Shown: positions 35,440-44,406 of the stretch, piece after piece
How positions within the stretch are numbered: the first letter of the stretch is position 1
How the letters are laid out: each line of letters begins with the position of its first letter
Source of the DNA: Chloroflexota bacterium
GTDB lineage: Bacteria > Chloroflexota > Anaerolineae > J102
Assembly: GCA_029782215.1 (NCBI GenBank)
Contig: JAKOVD010000032.1
Coordinates: forward strand, 124,001 to 188,000
Reading direction: 5' to 3'
Length of the DNA stretch: 64,000 bases
Notes under the pieces: model-generated
The model's input: the letters and a program-made list of their open reading frames with translations, nothing else
Databases searched by the model: none
Told to the model about the DNA's origin: nothing
Position numbers and translations under genes: made by a program

Positions 35440-36251
35440 GCCGTCCACCCTCCGTCGAGCACCATATTGGAGCCAGTCATGTAGGACGAGGCGTGGGATG
35501 CCAGGAAGATCACGGCGCCGTTGTACTCATCTTCGGCCGCCATGCGCCCCAGCGGCACCCGCGCCGTGTAGTTCTTGAGAAACTCGTCGTCCTGGTGGTT
35601 GAAGACGCCGGCAAAGGTGAGGGTGTTGACGCGCACGCCCTTGCCGGCCCAATAGGTAGCGAGATAGCGGGTGAGGTTCAGCAACCCCGACTTGGACACA
35701 GAATAGGCCACCGGCTTGAAGAACGGAGCCCCCTGCGCCGCCCGGTATTCGTAGATGCGCTGGTCGGGCGAGACAAGGCCGTAGATGGAATTGATGTTGA
35801 TGATGGAGCCGCGACCGGCCCCGGCCATGGCCCCCCCAATGACCTGGCAGCAAAGGACCACACCAGTGAGGTTGACATCGATGACCTTGTGCAGCGATGT
35901 CAAGGGATAGGACTCAAACGGCCCATTCTCGGCAGCAAGCGCATTGGGCGGTGAGTCCAGCCCGGCATTGTTGACCAGGACGTCAGGCACACCCCAACGC
36001 TGCACCACCCTCTGCAGGGCGGTTTCAAGCGAAGCCCGATCGGTCACATCCGCCTCGCAGAACATGATCTCAAGGCGTGCGGCGTGGTCCCCGTAGCGGG
36101 CGGCCACCCGCGCCGGATCGGCGGTGACGTCGAAGACAGCCACCTTCGCTCCGCGGTCGGCCAGGGCCAGGACGAACTGCCGTCCTAATTGGCCCAAACC
36201 GCCCGTCACAACGGCGATCTTGTCTTGGACACTGAAGAGATCGTGCGCCAT
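35433..36251 (-). CDS. short-chain dehydrogenase/reductase in the nonulosonate module
   Basis: 272 residues, classical SDR fold. TGGLGQLG (16-23) binds NAD(P), NNAG (94-97) is the structural motif, and S155 with Y183-x3-K187 form the active site. The family includes PtmA-type oxidoreductases that occur in nonulosonic acid loci and are thought to modify the sugar acid or its precursor. The start shares one base with the stop of the HAD phosphatase gene, and it overlaps neuA by 7 bases, so it belongs to this pathway. Substrate unknown. Confidence 0.85.
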   Translation of the reverse strand: MAHDLFSVQDKIAVVTGGLGQLGRQFVLALADRGAKVAVFDVTADPARVAARYGDHAARLEIMFCEADVTDRASLETALQRVVQRWGVPDVLVNNAGLDSPPNALAAENGPFESYPLTSLHKVIDVNLTGVVLCCQVIGGAMAGAGRGSIININSIYGLVSPDQRIYEYRAAQGAPFFKPVAYSVSKSGLLNLTRYLATYWAGKGVRVNTLTFAGVFNHQDDEFLKNYTARVPLGRMAAEDEYNGAVIFLASHASSYMTGSNMVLDGGWTAW

Positions 36252-36799
36252 CAGCTTGCCTCGGTCGCGTAAGCCTGGCGGAGGGCAGGGTCGGCGTGCA
36301 GGCCGGCGATCAAGTCACACACCTCGCGCACGGCGCCGTAGCCTCCAGGCAGGATTGTACGGTACAGCTCCAGTCCGGCCACGGCGGGATGGGCATCCTG
36401 GACGATGATGGGGAGACCGACGTAGCGCAGGGCCGGCTCGTCGTTGACATCGTTGCCGACAAAGGCAGCGGCCTCAGCCGTCAGGTTCAACTCTGCCACC
36501 AGGTCCTCCAGGGCCTGGCGCTTGTCGCGGCAGCCCTGAATACAGCGCACCTGGAGCTTGCGGCTGCGCGCCGCCACCACCGGGTTGGTCTCACTGGAGA
36601 CGATCACGGGCAGAATGCCAAGCCGTTCGATGGCGCGCAGGCCGATGCCGTCGCTGCGCGAGCAACGCACCATTTCCGTGCCATCCTGGCTGACGTAGAC
36701 GGCATTGTCTGTAAAGACGCCGTCGAAGTCGAAGCCAATAAGCCGCACGGCAAGGCCAGCCCGCACCAGCCTGGCCGGCAGGTCAGCGAAGGTCCGCAT
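36251..36799 (-). CDS. KdsC-like HAD phosphatase (nonulosonate-9-phosphate phosphatase candidate)
   Basis: 182 residues, the capless C0 HAD type. FDFDGVFTDN carries D24 and D26, VSSETN is motif II, and GCRDK and GNDVNDEPAL are motifs III and IV. KdsC removes the phosphate from Kdo-8-phosphate. In KDN pathways a related enzyme acts on KDN-9-phosphate. Here it sits between NeuB and NeuA without any KdsA or KdsB, so the nonulosonate-9-phosphate is the more likely substrate. Confidence 0.87.
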   Translation of the reverse strand: MRTFADLPARLVRAGLAVRLIGFDFDGVFTDNAVYVSQDGTEMVRCSRSDGIGLRAIERLGILPVIVSSETNPVVAARSRKLQVRCIQGCRDKRQALEDLVAELNLTAEAAAFVGNDVNDEPALRYVGLPIIVQDAHPAVAGLELYRTILPGGYGAVREVCDLIAGLHADPALRQAYATEAS

Positions 36800-36817
36800 C
36801 AGTTAGGCCCCACCCCC

Positions 36818-37864
36818 TTACTCGACGTCGTCCCAGGTGAACTTCTGTTCCGTCGCTATGGGCTTGCGCAGACGCCGTCCGACAAGGCTGTCGAACTCGT
36901 AGGGCAGGATGCCATCGCCCGGCGACTTCACGGCGACATCAGCGGCGGTCAGCACATGACCGGCGGGGAGGTCATGGGCCGCATAAAGCGCTTTCGACAT
37001 CTTGAAGAGGGCGTCGTGCTCAGACGGCAGAACGCGCTTAACCCCATCGCCCATGGCGCTGCGCGCCCGGTGCAGGTCCCGCACCATCTTGCTCATGCCG
37101 ATGGGCTCCAGGGACATGGCATGATCGGAGCCCTTCCACGTGTGGTTGAGGGTAAAGTGCTTCTCGATAATGCGCGCCCCCAGCACATAGGCAACGACCG
37201 CCATCGCAATGCCGTTGTAGTGGTCGGAAAGCCCGACCACCAAATCGGGAAACGTCTCGCGGAAGGTCGCAATGGTGCGCAGGTTCATGTCCTGCGCCTC
37301 CGCCGGGTAGATCGCCGTGCACTGCAGAAAGGCCACCGGCGTGTGATAGGGGGCGATAACCTGGTAGGCGCGCTGCACGTCCGCAAGGGTGCCGCCGCCC
37401 GTGCTGACGATGAGCGGTTTGCCGAGCTTCGCCAGATGGCGCAGCAAAGGAACATTGTGAAGATCGCCGGAAGCGACCTTGATGGCGGGCACATCCAGCC
37501 TGGCCAGGAAGTCGGCGCTGGGAATGTCAAAAGCCGTGGAAAAGAAAGCGATCCCTAGCTCGGCTGCGTAGTCCTGCAGCTCGCGATACTCATCCCAACC
37601 GAACTCCAGGTTCTCGCGATGCTCGCCGTAGGTGCGACCGAAGCTGTTGCGGTGCTCGTACGGCTTGTTATACATGTCAGTGGTGAAAAGCGTGCGATTG
37701 TCGCGCTTCTGCAGCTTAACCGCATCGGCGCCGCACTCCTTGGCCGCCAAAAACAGTTCTTTGGCCTTTTGCACCTCTCCCTGGTGATTGTGGCCAATTT
37801 CGGCAATGACGTAGCAGTCGCTATCATCATTGATAACCCTGGAATCGATGACTAGTTCTCTCAT
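36818..37864 (-). CDS. neuB-like: nonulosonate synthase with SAF domain (NeuB-like)
   Basis: 348 residues. The TIM barrel starts AEIGHNHQGEVQKAKEL (21-37), the typical NeuB metal/PEP region, and continues with KLQKRDNRTLF, SDHYNGIAMAVVA and IEKHFTLN. Residues about 285-348 form a SAF (antifreeze-like) domain that caps the active site of the partner subunit. The enzyme condenses PEP with a hexosamine or hexose (or its 6-phosphate) to give a nine-carbon sugar acid. No NeuC/UDP-GlcNAc 2-epimerase gene is present in the window. An 18-base gap separates it from the phosphatase gene. Confidence 0.9.
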   Translation of the reverse strand: MRELVIDSRVINDDSDCYVIAEIGHNHQGEVQKAKELFLAAKECGADAVKLQKRDNRTLFTTDMYNKPYEHRNSFGRTYGEHRENLEFGWDEYRELQDYAAELGIAFFSTAFDIPSADFLARLDVPAIKVASGDLHNVPLLRHLAKLGKPLIVSTGGGTLADVQRAYQVIAPYHTPVAFLQCTAIYPAEAQDMNLRTIATFRETFPDLVVGLSDHYNGIAMAVVAYVLGARIIEKHFTLNHTWKGSDHAMSLEPIGMSKMVRDLHRARSAMGDGVKRVLPSEHDALFKMSKALYAAHDLPAGHVLTAADVAVKSPGDGILPYEFDSLVGRRLRKPIATEQKFTWDDVE

Positions 37865-37902
37865 AACAACAGCTCACTTTGTGGACAGGAGTTGGCGCTC
37901 GT

Positions 37903-39606
37903 TCAGCTTCGCAGGAACAAAGGCAGGAACACGCCGTGATTGAGGGACACCGGAGTGGGCGTCACTGTCTCCTCCATCGCGGCGGTAGCAGTCGGGGTGA
38001 AAGATGAGGTAGCAGTGGCAGTAGGCGTCGGTGTGCCGGTGGGGGTGGGTGTGGAAGTGGGGGACGGCGTAGAAGTAGGGGTCGGCGTGACTGCCGCCGT
38101 GGGTGTAGGCAGGGCTGGATCGACCTTTTCGGCGTAGAACCCGAACAGGTAAGTGTGGTCAAGACGGAAGACCAGTCGCACCGGGTTCTGCACCTGCTCG
38201 ACACCGGGGCAGCGCAGGACGACGCGGCCGATATCATCGCCGGCTCCTGACGGCAGGCGATCGCAGGTCACCACCGGCTTGCCCGAAGCATCCTCCATTC
38301 CTACATCGAGCCAGCCTTTGACGTCGGCGTTGACCGCCAACGTGGTGTTCTTGGGCCAATGCAGCAGAGGTGTTCGCATCTCGCCGCTGTCGGCATAGCG
38401 GGCCACGTAGCGGTCGCCGCGCAGGTAGGCAAGACCGATCTGGCGCTCCGAACCGGGGTTGTACTTGTGGCCCCACTTGTAGCCACCGTAGTACAGGTAC
38501 AGCATGTCACCCACCGGTACGCTTTCGTCGATCCAGGCATGTGCATGATCCCAGGCGCCTACTTTGGGGCTCGGCTCGAAAAACGGCTCGCGGTCACGGC
38601 TCCAGGTTTTTCCATCCCGGCTCCACGTCAACACCGTGTAGCCCATGCCGTAGGCGCCGGAAGGCGCTCCCGCTACCGTCACGTCATCACGCAGCACCTT
38701 GAGAAAGCCGACCAGCAGGTCACCGCGCGCCTGCACACCTGTCGGCCCACCATAGAACTGCGTGATCCCGTGGTCTTGCCCATCGGGAGCGAAAATGACC
38801 TCGGGCTGCGACCAGTTGCGAAAATCGGTGGAGTAGCTAATGGCAGTCCGCCGCACGTTGGCCCTCTGCGTCACACCTTCAGCATTGGTCCATTCATAGG
38901 GGCCGAGAACTCTGAACGTGAACCAGTACTGTCTCCGAATGGGATCATAGCCACTACCAGGAATATCACCCCAATTGGAGTAGACCTCCTGTGCGTGGCC
39001 GGGGAACAGCGCATCAATCGACTCATCGCGCGACCATTTCAGGCCATCGGAGGCAAACGCCACCCGCACCTTGATCTGGTCATCGCCCTGGGACGGGAAC
39101 CTGGGGACAGCCGTATAGGCCAGCTTGTAGCGATCGGGACCGGGAACGCCGGAGTCCAGAACGTCGGTGCCGTACGTGAGGTCGTTTAGCGGCATGCGCT
39201 GAATGGTTTTCGGCAGCCATGTCTTGCCGTCGGATGACCGCACAACCGCAAGATTGGGGCCAAACCATTCTGCATCCGGTTCGTCGGGCGTCGAGATGAA
39301 GTACATCCGCCATCCTTTCGGGTCAGGAACTACGCCCACGAACGGCTGGCTGACGCCAAACGTCGCAGCATCAAGCACAGGCTTGGCCTGCCGTGCAGGA
39401 TGGTTCACCAGGCGCTCTACCCCGGTCGCGTCCTGGATCCAGTAGTCATCGACAAACAGATGTGGGCCCAAGCTCACCGTAATGGGCGTCGCCGCGCTTG
39501 CCTGCACCGCAGGCGCCTTGTCCGGACCGAGGGAACCGGCTGCGCCAAGGAGTACAAGGCCCAGCAGGGCCCCGCACACATGCAGGAGGAGACGTCGTTC
39601 AACCAT
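37903..39606 (-). CDS. secreted five-bladed-propeller glycosidase-like protein with terminal FLPLF motif
   Basis: 567 residues. A signal peptide (about 5-36) is followed by HLFVDDYWI and repeated blades containing S-D/S-x-D-G-K-T-W (three copies: RSSDGKTW, ASDGLKW, SRDGKTW). This is the GH32/GH43/GH117-like or sialidase-like propeller type of exported sugar-binding or glycosidase proteins. Residues about 506-553 are Pro/Thr-rich, and the chain ends HGVFLPLFLRS. It probably acts on the surface glycan. Catalytic residues were not identified, so enzyme activity is uncertain. It overlaps the upstream methyltransferase gene by 8 bases. Confidence 0.72.
   Translation of the reverse strand: MVERRLLLHVCGALLGLVLLGAAGSLGPDKAPAVQASAATPITVSLGPHLFVDDYWIQDATGVERLVNHPARQAKPVLDAATFGVSQPFVGVVPDPKGWRMYFISTPDEPDAEWFGPNLAVVRSSDGKTWLPKTIQRMPLNDLTYGTDVLDSGVPGPDRYKLAYTAVPRFPSQGDDQIKVRVAFASDGLKWSRDESIDALFPGHAQEVYSNWGDIPGSGYDPIRRQYWFTFRVLGPYEWTNAEGVTQRANVRRTAISYSTDFRNWSQPEVIFAPDGQDHGITQFYGGPTGVQARGDLLVGFLKVLRDDVTVAGAPSGAYGMGYTVLTWSRDGKTWSRDREPFFEPSPKVGAWDHAHAWIDESVPVGDMLYLYYGGYKWGHKYNPGSERQIGLAYLRGDRYVARYADSGEMRTPLLHWPKNTTLAVNADVKGWLDVGMEDASGKPVVTCDRLPSGAGDDIGRVVLRCPGVEQVQNPVRLVFRLDHTYLFGFYAEKVDPALPTPTAAVTPTPTSTPSPTSTPTPTGTPTPTATATSSFTPTATAAMEETVTPTPVSLNHGVFLPLFLRS
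37947..38091 (-). repeat. Pro/Thr-coding low-complexity tail
   Basis: About 48 residues of TPTPTSTPSPT-type sequence directly before the C-terminal FLPLF motif, the same arrangement as in the SGNH proteins and the four secreted proteins at 58076-63656. Confidence 0.8.
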
Positions 39607-40384
39607 GCTTGATCAGGAGAAACTGCCCTGTGAGCAGATGAAAGCCCACAAAGCCATTTGGCTCTGCCATAAACTCATCGACAGCCTGCTTGACGCCAAG
39701 ACAGGTGGCAAAGCCGTAATCATCAACAATGATGGCGGCGCCGGCAAAGAGCCGCGGGGCAAAGAACTCCAGGGCAACCTTCGTTACCTCATAGAGATCG
39801 ACGTCCAAATGGGCAAAACAGAACTTGTGATCCGCAACTTGTGCGCACTGCTCCTGGAAGCGTCCCTTATACAGTCTCGTGTCAGGAAACGGCTGCAGAT
39901 ACTGCTTGACGCTCTCGTACTGCGTGTCCTCGAACATGCCCGGGCGCTGGAAGGTATCGGCAGTCTGGACATCCGCGGAAGCATGTCCCTCGAACGTATC
40001 GAAGCAGTGGAGATAGGCGTTCTCCACACCCAACGAGCGCAAGATGGAGTTGATGAAGTAGCTGCCGCCCCCTTTGTAGACGCCAACCTCAGCCGCGTGC
40101 AGGTTGTCGGCAGCGCCGGCAAAGTTCCTTTGGGCGTTCGTCAGGGCCTGGTAGATGGTATAGAGCCGGTCGTAGTAGAGCAGCGTCCTGCCCTGGGCGA
40201 TGACTTCTGCCGCCGTCTCGCCGAAGACAGGCAGTGTGCGGATATCCAGGTGCTTGTGCGCCGACCTGCCGTAGACATCGGGAACGTAGTGATACCCCGG
40301 CTTGGCACGAAAACTCACGTAACCGGACTTGTGCGTCACACGTCGTGCAACACCAACCATTTTGCGACTCAGAACGTTCGTCAT
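39599..40384 (-). CDS. TylF/MycF-family sugar O-methyltransferase
   Basis: 261 residues. The SAM-binding region is AAEVGVYKGGGSYFI, and the metal and substrate Asp residues lie in HLDVDLYEVTKVALEF and IVDDYGF, matching macrocin-type (TylF) Mg-dependent O-methyltransferases. In polysaccharide loci these methylate a hydroxyl of a monosaccharide, often the terminal one, and can cap chain growth before ABC export. The adjacent ABC transporter genes fit that model. It precedes the secreted propeller gene with an 8-base overlap. Confidence 0.87.
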   Translation of the reverse strand: MTNVLSRKMVGVARRVTHKSGYVSFRAKPGYHYVPDVYGRSAHKHLDIRTLPVFGETAAEVIAQGRTLLYYDRLYTIYQALTNAQRNFAGAADNLHAAEVGVYKGGGSYFINSILRSLGVENAYLHCFDTFEGHASADVQTADTFQRPGMFEDTQYESVKQYLQPFPDTRLYKGRFQEQCAQVADHKFCFAHLDVDLYEVTKVALEFFAPRLFAGAAIIVDDYGFATCLGVKQAVDEFMAEPNGFVGFHLLTGQFLLIKHG

Positions 40385-40407
40385 CTCACTTCGAATCGAC
40401 AGGAACC

Positions 40408-41421
40408 CTAGAACGCGTCAAGGCTGCGCGCAGCGATCTCGTTGGCCAGGAGCTGCCGCCCCGCCAGATTGAGATGCTCGGTGGCAAGATGGGAATGGAA
40501 GAAGTACTCGGAATCCAGCCACTGGCTGTAGTCAAGAAAGGAGGCGCCATCCCCTGATGCCGCCGCACCGAGAACGTCGCGCACGACGCTCACATTCGCG
40601 GCCAGCAGAGTGGTGAACTCCTCACCGACGAAATGGCTGCCTGCCTGGTAGTTGATGGGCGTGGTGTAAAAGAGGATTCTGGCGCCCATCCGTCTGCCGG
40701 TGGCGACGATCCCCCGCAGGGCATGGATGAGGGCGTGTTCCTGCGTGAGCCGGTGCAAGTAGTGGAAGATGAAGATCTGCCGCGACCGGAACCGCTGCTG
40801 CTCCTCGGTCTCTGCGCGGGCATTGATCACGAGACGGAAATGGCCCACCTGGTCGAAAGCGGTAGAGGGATAGGTCACGGGGAGGCTGTCAAAAGCCTCG
40901 TACGCAGCACGGGACGGCTCCGGTCTTGGCCGCAGCTTGATGTCAACCGAGGGATCAGCCGCAAACCGTACCAACAGGTCTCGCTCCTCGCGGAACTGCC
41001 AGGCCGGATTCGCAGACCACTGCGGCGAAAAGCTCCTCATATTGATGGGGACGATGACCAGACTGGGCTGGGATGCCATCGTGGCGACGGATGCCAACAG
41101 GAGCCGGTACATCTCCGCCTGGTAGGCCGAATGCGTAACGACCAACGCCCGGCGCTGCCCGCGTACGCGGGCAGCAAACAGCTCGCCAAGCGTGCGCTTG
41201 TCGGTGTCCTCGCGCGCAACCCGTTCGACCACGGAATCGCCGAAATACAGGATCTCGGCATGAGGCCCAGGCCCAGCGAAGGCGTCCAGGATCTGCGCCA
41301 GCGGCGCATAGGGCCTTGCTTCGGGCTCCTCGTGGTTCGCACCCGACGCCGCAGCGCCGGACAGGCGGCTGCGTCCGAGGCGCCGGAGACGGTCAAACGT
41401 GAGCTGCAGCGTCGTGCTCAC
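40408..41421 (-). CDS. cytoplasmic SGNH-like protein of the ABC exporter operon
   Basis: 337 residues from a GTG at 41421 that overlaps the Wzt stop by 4 bases (GTGA); the longer frame to 41490 lies inside wzt. Residues near 55-65 read EILYFGDSVVERV, with the GDS serine. A late TEHLNLAGRQLLANEI has the His expected of the SGNH triad. No signal peptide is seen. O-acyl transfer or removal on the glycan is the likely role, but the fold is only inferred from these two motifs. It links the ABC exporter to the methyltransferase gene. Confidence 0.62.
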   Translation of the reverse strand: MSTTLQLTFDRLRRLGRSRLSGAAASGANHEEPEARPYAPLAQILDAFAGPGPHAEILYFGDSVVERVAREDTDKRTLGELFAARVRGQRRALVVTHSAYQAEMYRLLLASVATMASQPSLVIVPINMRSFSPQWSANPAWQFREERDLLVRFAADPSVDIKLRPRPEPSRAAYEAFDSLPVTYPSTAFDQVGHFRLVINARAETEEQQRFRSRQIFIFHYLHRLTQEHALIHALRGIVATGRRMGARILFYTTPINYQAGSHFVGEEFTTLLAANVSVVRDVLGAAASGDGASFLDYSQWLDSEYFFHSHLATEHLNLAGRQLLANEIAARSLDAF

Positions 41422-42734
41422 AAGACACTCAGCTCCGGCAAAGCCGCCGCCTCGGCTGCAGCGCCCTCGTTGGCATACGCCATTGTCCAACGCAGTAGCG
41501 GACGCATGATGCCCCCGATGGCCTCGGCGTAGTCACCCCGCGCCGACTCGCCTGTGATGGGATCGGTGGTCTGCATGGTGACGACATCGTCCTCGTAGAC
41601 ATAGTGCAGCTTGCGGCCGCGAGAGGCAAAGATGGAGATGCTGATCGAATACTCACCTTCGGCCAGCAGGTGCGCCGGAATGGCAACGGTGGAGTAATAG
41701 AGACCACTGTGCGTCCGTTCGAGCTCGGTGGGCTCCATGGCCACAAACGCGACAACGCCCTGGGTGTTGAACTTGGCGACAACCCGGAACCGCAGTCCCG
41801 GCTGCATGACCCGGTAGCCAATGCGGAGGAAGAGAGGGTCGGCCACGCTTGCCACCGCCACGGGCTCCTCGTTTTCATCCACCAGGGCCACCGACATCAG
41901 CTTCAGTTCCGGGCTGCCGGGCGCGTCTTCCAGCGACCACAACCTCTGGGCGCTGGACTGCCGGGTGCGGTCGAGATAGGAGGCCACGATATCCACGGGC
42001 ATCCCGTCATCCACCAACCTTCCGTGCTCAAGAAGAATGGCGCGCGTACACAACCGCGTCACGGCAGGCATGTTGTGGGACACAAAGAGCACCGTCCTGC
42101 CCTGCTCGGCGATGTTCTCCATCTTGCCAATGCACTTCTTCTGAAACTCGGCGTCCCCGACCGCCAGGACCTCGTCCACCACCAGGAGCTCAGGCTCGAG
42201 ATGGGCGGCGACCGCAAAGGCAAGCCGCACCTTCATCCCGCTGGAGTAGCGCTTAACGGGGGTCTCCATGAAGCGCTCGACGTCGGCGAAGGCGACGATT
42301 TCATCGAGCTTCCGGTCGATCTCCTGTTTGGTCATGCCGAGGATGGCGCCGTTCAGGTAGACGTTCTCACGGCCGGTGAGTTCAGGATGGAATCCGGTGC
42401 CGACCTCCAGCAGACTCCCAACACGGCCATAGATGTCGGCTGACCCGGTGGAAGGCTCGGTAATCTGGCTGAGGATTTTGAGCAAGGTTGATTTGCCGGC
42501 GCCGTTGCGCCCGACAATCCCCAACACTTCCCCTTCAGTCACATCAAAGGAGATGTCTCTGATCGCCCACAAGGTCTCCTCTTCGGTAGGCGGCCGCAGA
42601 CTGGAGCGCAGATAACCGAAAGGTGACAGTAGAGCGTCTTTGAGAAGCCCGGCCGACAACGCCTGCTGTCGCCGGCGGGCGCCGATGCGATAGCACTTAC
42701 CGAGGTCGCGAACGCTGATGGCAATTTCACTCAT
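41418..42734 (-). CDS. wzt: polysaccharide ABC transporter ATP-binding protein with Wzt C-terminal domain
   Basis: 438 residues. ABC ATPase core: Walker A GRNGAGKST (75-83), signature YSSGM (163-167), Walker B LLVVDEVLAVGD (183-194) and switch His in VSHN (218-221). The extra region from about 255 to 400 is beta-rich and matches the Wzt_C carbohydrate-binding domain that recognises the finished (often methylated or otherwise capped) chain. It works with the permease gene just upstream (3-base gap) to export the polymer, and shares a 4-base overlap with the SGNH-like gene. Confidence 0.93.
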   Translation of the reverse strand: MSEIAISVRDLGKCYRIGARRRQQALSAGLLKDALLSPFGYLRSSLRPPTEEETLWAIRDISFDVTEGEVLGIVGRNGAGKSTLLKILSQITEPSTGSADIYGRVGSLLEVGTGFHPELTGRENVYLNGAILGMTKQEIDRKLDEIVAFADVERFMETPVKRYSSGMKVRLAFAVAAHLEPELLVVDEVLAVGDAEFQKKCIGKMENIAEQGRTVLFVSHNMPAVTRLCTRAILLEHGRLVDDGMPVDIVASYLDRTRQSSAQRLWSLEDAPGSPELKLMSVALVDENEEPVAVASVADPLFLRIGYRVMQPGLRFRVVAKFNTQGVVAFVAMEPTELERTHSGLYYSTVAIPAHLLAEGEYSISISIFASRGRKLHYVYEDDVVTMQTTDPITGESARGDYAEAIGGIMRPLLRWTMAYANEGAAAEAAALPELSVL

Positions 42735-42737
42735 GAT

Positions 42738-43691
42738 CTAGAGCAAGTCAACGATGGTGCGCTCGGTGCGACGAAAGACAAAGGCGCCGGTGAGGACAAA
42801 GAACAGGGTCGCGCCAAGGGGAATGAGCATGTAGGGCTGCGGCGGTGTTCCAGAGCCCAGGAGGGCCCAGCGAAATCCTTCCACGATCCAGAACATGGGG
42901 TTCAACTCGTAAAGCCACAGCCAACGCGCCGAGATGAGCGAGGCGGAATAGGCAACCGGCGTCAGATACATCCATGCCGTCATGACGAAACCGACGCCGA
43001 GCAAGACGTCCCGATAGCGCACGGCCAGTGTGGCACCCCAAAGCCCCACCGCCAGCGCCACCAGGGCTGCAAAGAGCACAAACAGGGGCAGAGTGATGAC
43101 GTACCAGGTGACAGGAAAGTGGTAGTAGATCATCATGACGGCAAGGATGATCATCGACATCAGAAGATCCATCAGGGCGGCAATCACGCCCGAGATCGGC
43201 ACAATCAGACGTGGGAAATAGACCTTGGAAATGATGTCCATGCGCGACACCAGGCTGCCTACGGCCATCGTCGCAGCGGTGGCAAAGTAGGTCCACGGCA
43301 GAAGGGCCGAATAGGTGAAAAGCGGATAGGGTATGCCGTTCGAGGGCAGCTTGGCGATGCGGCCGAACACGAGCGAGAAAATCACCATGTTGACCAAGGG
43401 CCGCACGATGAACCACAGGGGTCCAAGGGCCGTCTGCCGGTGGCTGGCCTTGATCTCGCGCAACGACAAGAACCAAAGCAGCTCACGATAGCGCCAGACA
43501 TCCCCCAAGCCCAGATTCCCCCAGCCCGACGAAGCCCGGATCGTGATCCGCTGTTTCACCATCGCCGGCTTGACCTCGGTCACCGGGGTGAGGCTCCCTT
43601 GCGCCGTTTGCTCTATTGTCATCGGTTGCGAAGTATCCTCCACAAGTAAGGTATCCACGGTCGTCAATTCGCTGCTGAATGCTTCATCCAC
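42738..43691 (-). CDS. wzm: polysaccharide ABC transporter permease
   Basis: 317 residues of the ABC2/Wzm family. A 55-residue hydrophilic N-terminus is followed by the family segment LREIKASHRQTALGPLWFI and six predicted helices; LTPVAYSAS and ELNPMFWIVEGFRWAL are conserved. It forms the export channel with Wzt. The first ATG at 43691 has a poor ribosome-binding site. An in-frame ATG at 43622 is preceded by GGAGG at a rather long distance, so the true start is uncertain. It is the first gene of the 43.7-kb minus-strand locus. Confidence 0.9.
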   Translation of the reverse strand: MDEAFSSELTTVDTLLVEDTSQPMTIEQTAQGSLTPVTEVKPAMVKQRITIRASSGWGNLGLGDVWRYRELLWFLSLREIKASHRQTALGPLWFIVRPLVNMVIFSLVFGRIAKLPSNGIPYPLFTYSALLPWTYFATAATMAVGSLVSRMDIISKVYFPRLIVPISGVIAALMDLLMSMIILAVMMIYYHFPVTWYVITLPLFVLFAALVALAVGLWGATLAVRYRDVLLGVGFVMTAWMYLTPVAYSASLISARWLWLYELNPMFWIVEGFRWALLGSGTPPQPYMLIPLGATLFFVLTGAFVFRRTERTIVDLL

Positions 43692-43758
43692 CGCCGTTCA
43701 GGCCTCTGCGCGCCTGCGGCTGTTTCCACTTCAGGCGCCGTCCCCCGCCCATGCTCCG

Positions 43759-43788
43759 CTCTGCGAGCGTCGGGAGGCGCTCGCAGAG
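43759..43788 (-). repeat. perfect 11-bp inverted repeat upstream of wzm
   Basis: CTCTGCGAGCG and CGCTCGCAGAG are separated by 8 bases, 68 bases before the wzm start. As RNA this is a very stable hairpin in the leader of the locus. There is no following U tract in either direction, so it is more likely an operator, attenuator or mRNA-stability element than a terminator. Confidence 0.6.
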
Positions 43789-44328
43789 GCCAAACGATCA
43801 TGGAGCAAGGGAACGGAGCAGACGCTACGACGTCGGCCTTGCGATCAATGTCCCGAGCGTTTCCGGTGGACGGGGCCAAACCTATCCACCTGCTGCGACA
43901 CTCAAGACAGGCAGGGCAGGAATACGGAAGAGCGGATCAAAGACTGTACGTTGGGCTGATCTCGCCGGCCCCCACCCACCCCGCCGCAGGTGGTGCAACA
44001 CAGCCATCGAAAAGCAAGTCCAGTCGATCTGCCTCGCCTTCTTTGGCTGCTGGGACTCCTTCACTGGAGCACTTCTAAATGCAATTGAACGCCCATTCGT
44101 CACGGCGCTGAACACGCCATATGACACGAGGGCAGGTCTTCGAAGTCTCTGGTTGTGGATGCTCCACATAGACTGTCAACTGATGAATTGGTGCTGCCCT
44201 CGCGTCGGACACTTGGCGGCATCACCGACATGTTGCCATAGATAGCGAGCCAAAGCAAGTTGGATTTTGTGCGCGGTCCTCAGTCAAGGGGGAGCGAAAC
44301 CATTCTCATCGTTCCTCATCGCCGGTCT

Positions 44329-44358
44329 TTGCTCATCCTCCGGGTGCGGCCCTATACT
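44329..44358 (+). promoter_or_regulatory. possible promoter of the LPG-synthase-like gene
   Basis: TATACT (44353-44358) is a good -10; TTGCTC (44329-44334) with an 18-base spacer is a weak -35. A start near 44366 would leave a 40-base leader before the ATG at 44407. Confidence 0.35.
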
Positions 44359-44406
44359 TCTTTTCCGGTCGCCAGGGGGCTCGATCCTGCCGCCGGCGCC
44401 TGAACC

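Larger units (their letters stand above)
43692..44406. other. 715-bp intergenic region between wzm and a divergent membrane-protein gene
   Basis: No convincing gene on either strand. Short frames (up to 188 codons at 43679-44245) have unnatural composition and no homology I recognise. The stretch must contain the promoter of the long locus, but no clear sigma70 pair was found on the minus strand. It contains the perfect inverted repeat at 43759-43788, and on the plus strand a possible promoter at 44329-44358. The base composition is visibly less GC-rich than the flanking genes, consistent with regulatory DNA or degraded sequence. Confidence 0.6.

Noticed and set aside
43679-44245. 188-codon plus-strand frame and a 95-codon minus-strand frame in the gap before wzm
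   Set aside because: No ribosome-binding site, unusual Arg/Pro/Cys-rich composition and no family resemblance. They were treated as non-coding.
43692-44406. RfaH ops/JUMPstart element upstream of the glycan locus
   Set aside because: No GGCGGTAG-like core was found on either strand of the gap.
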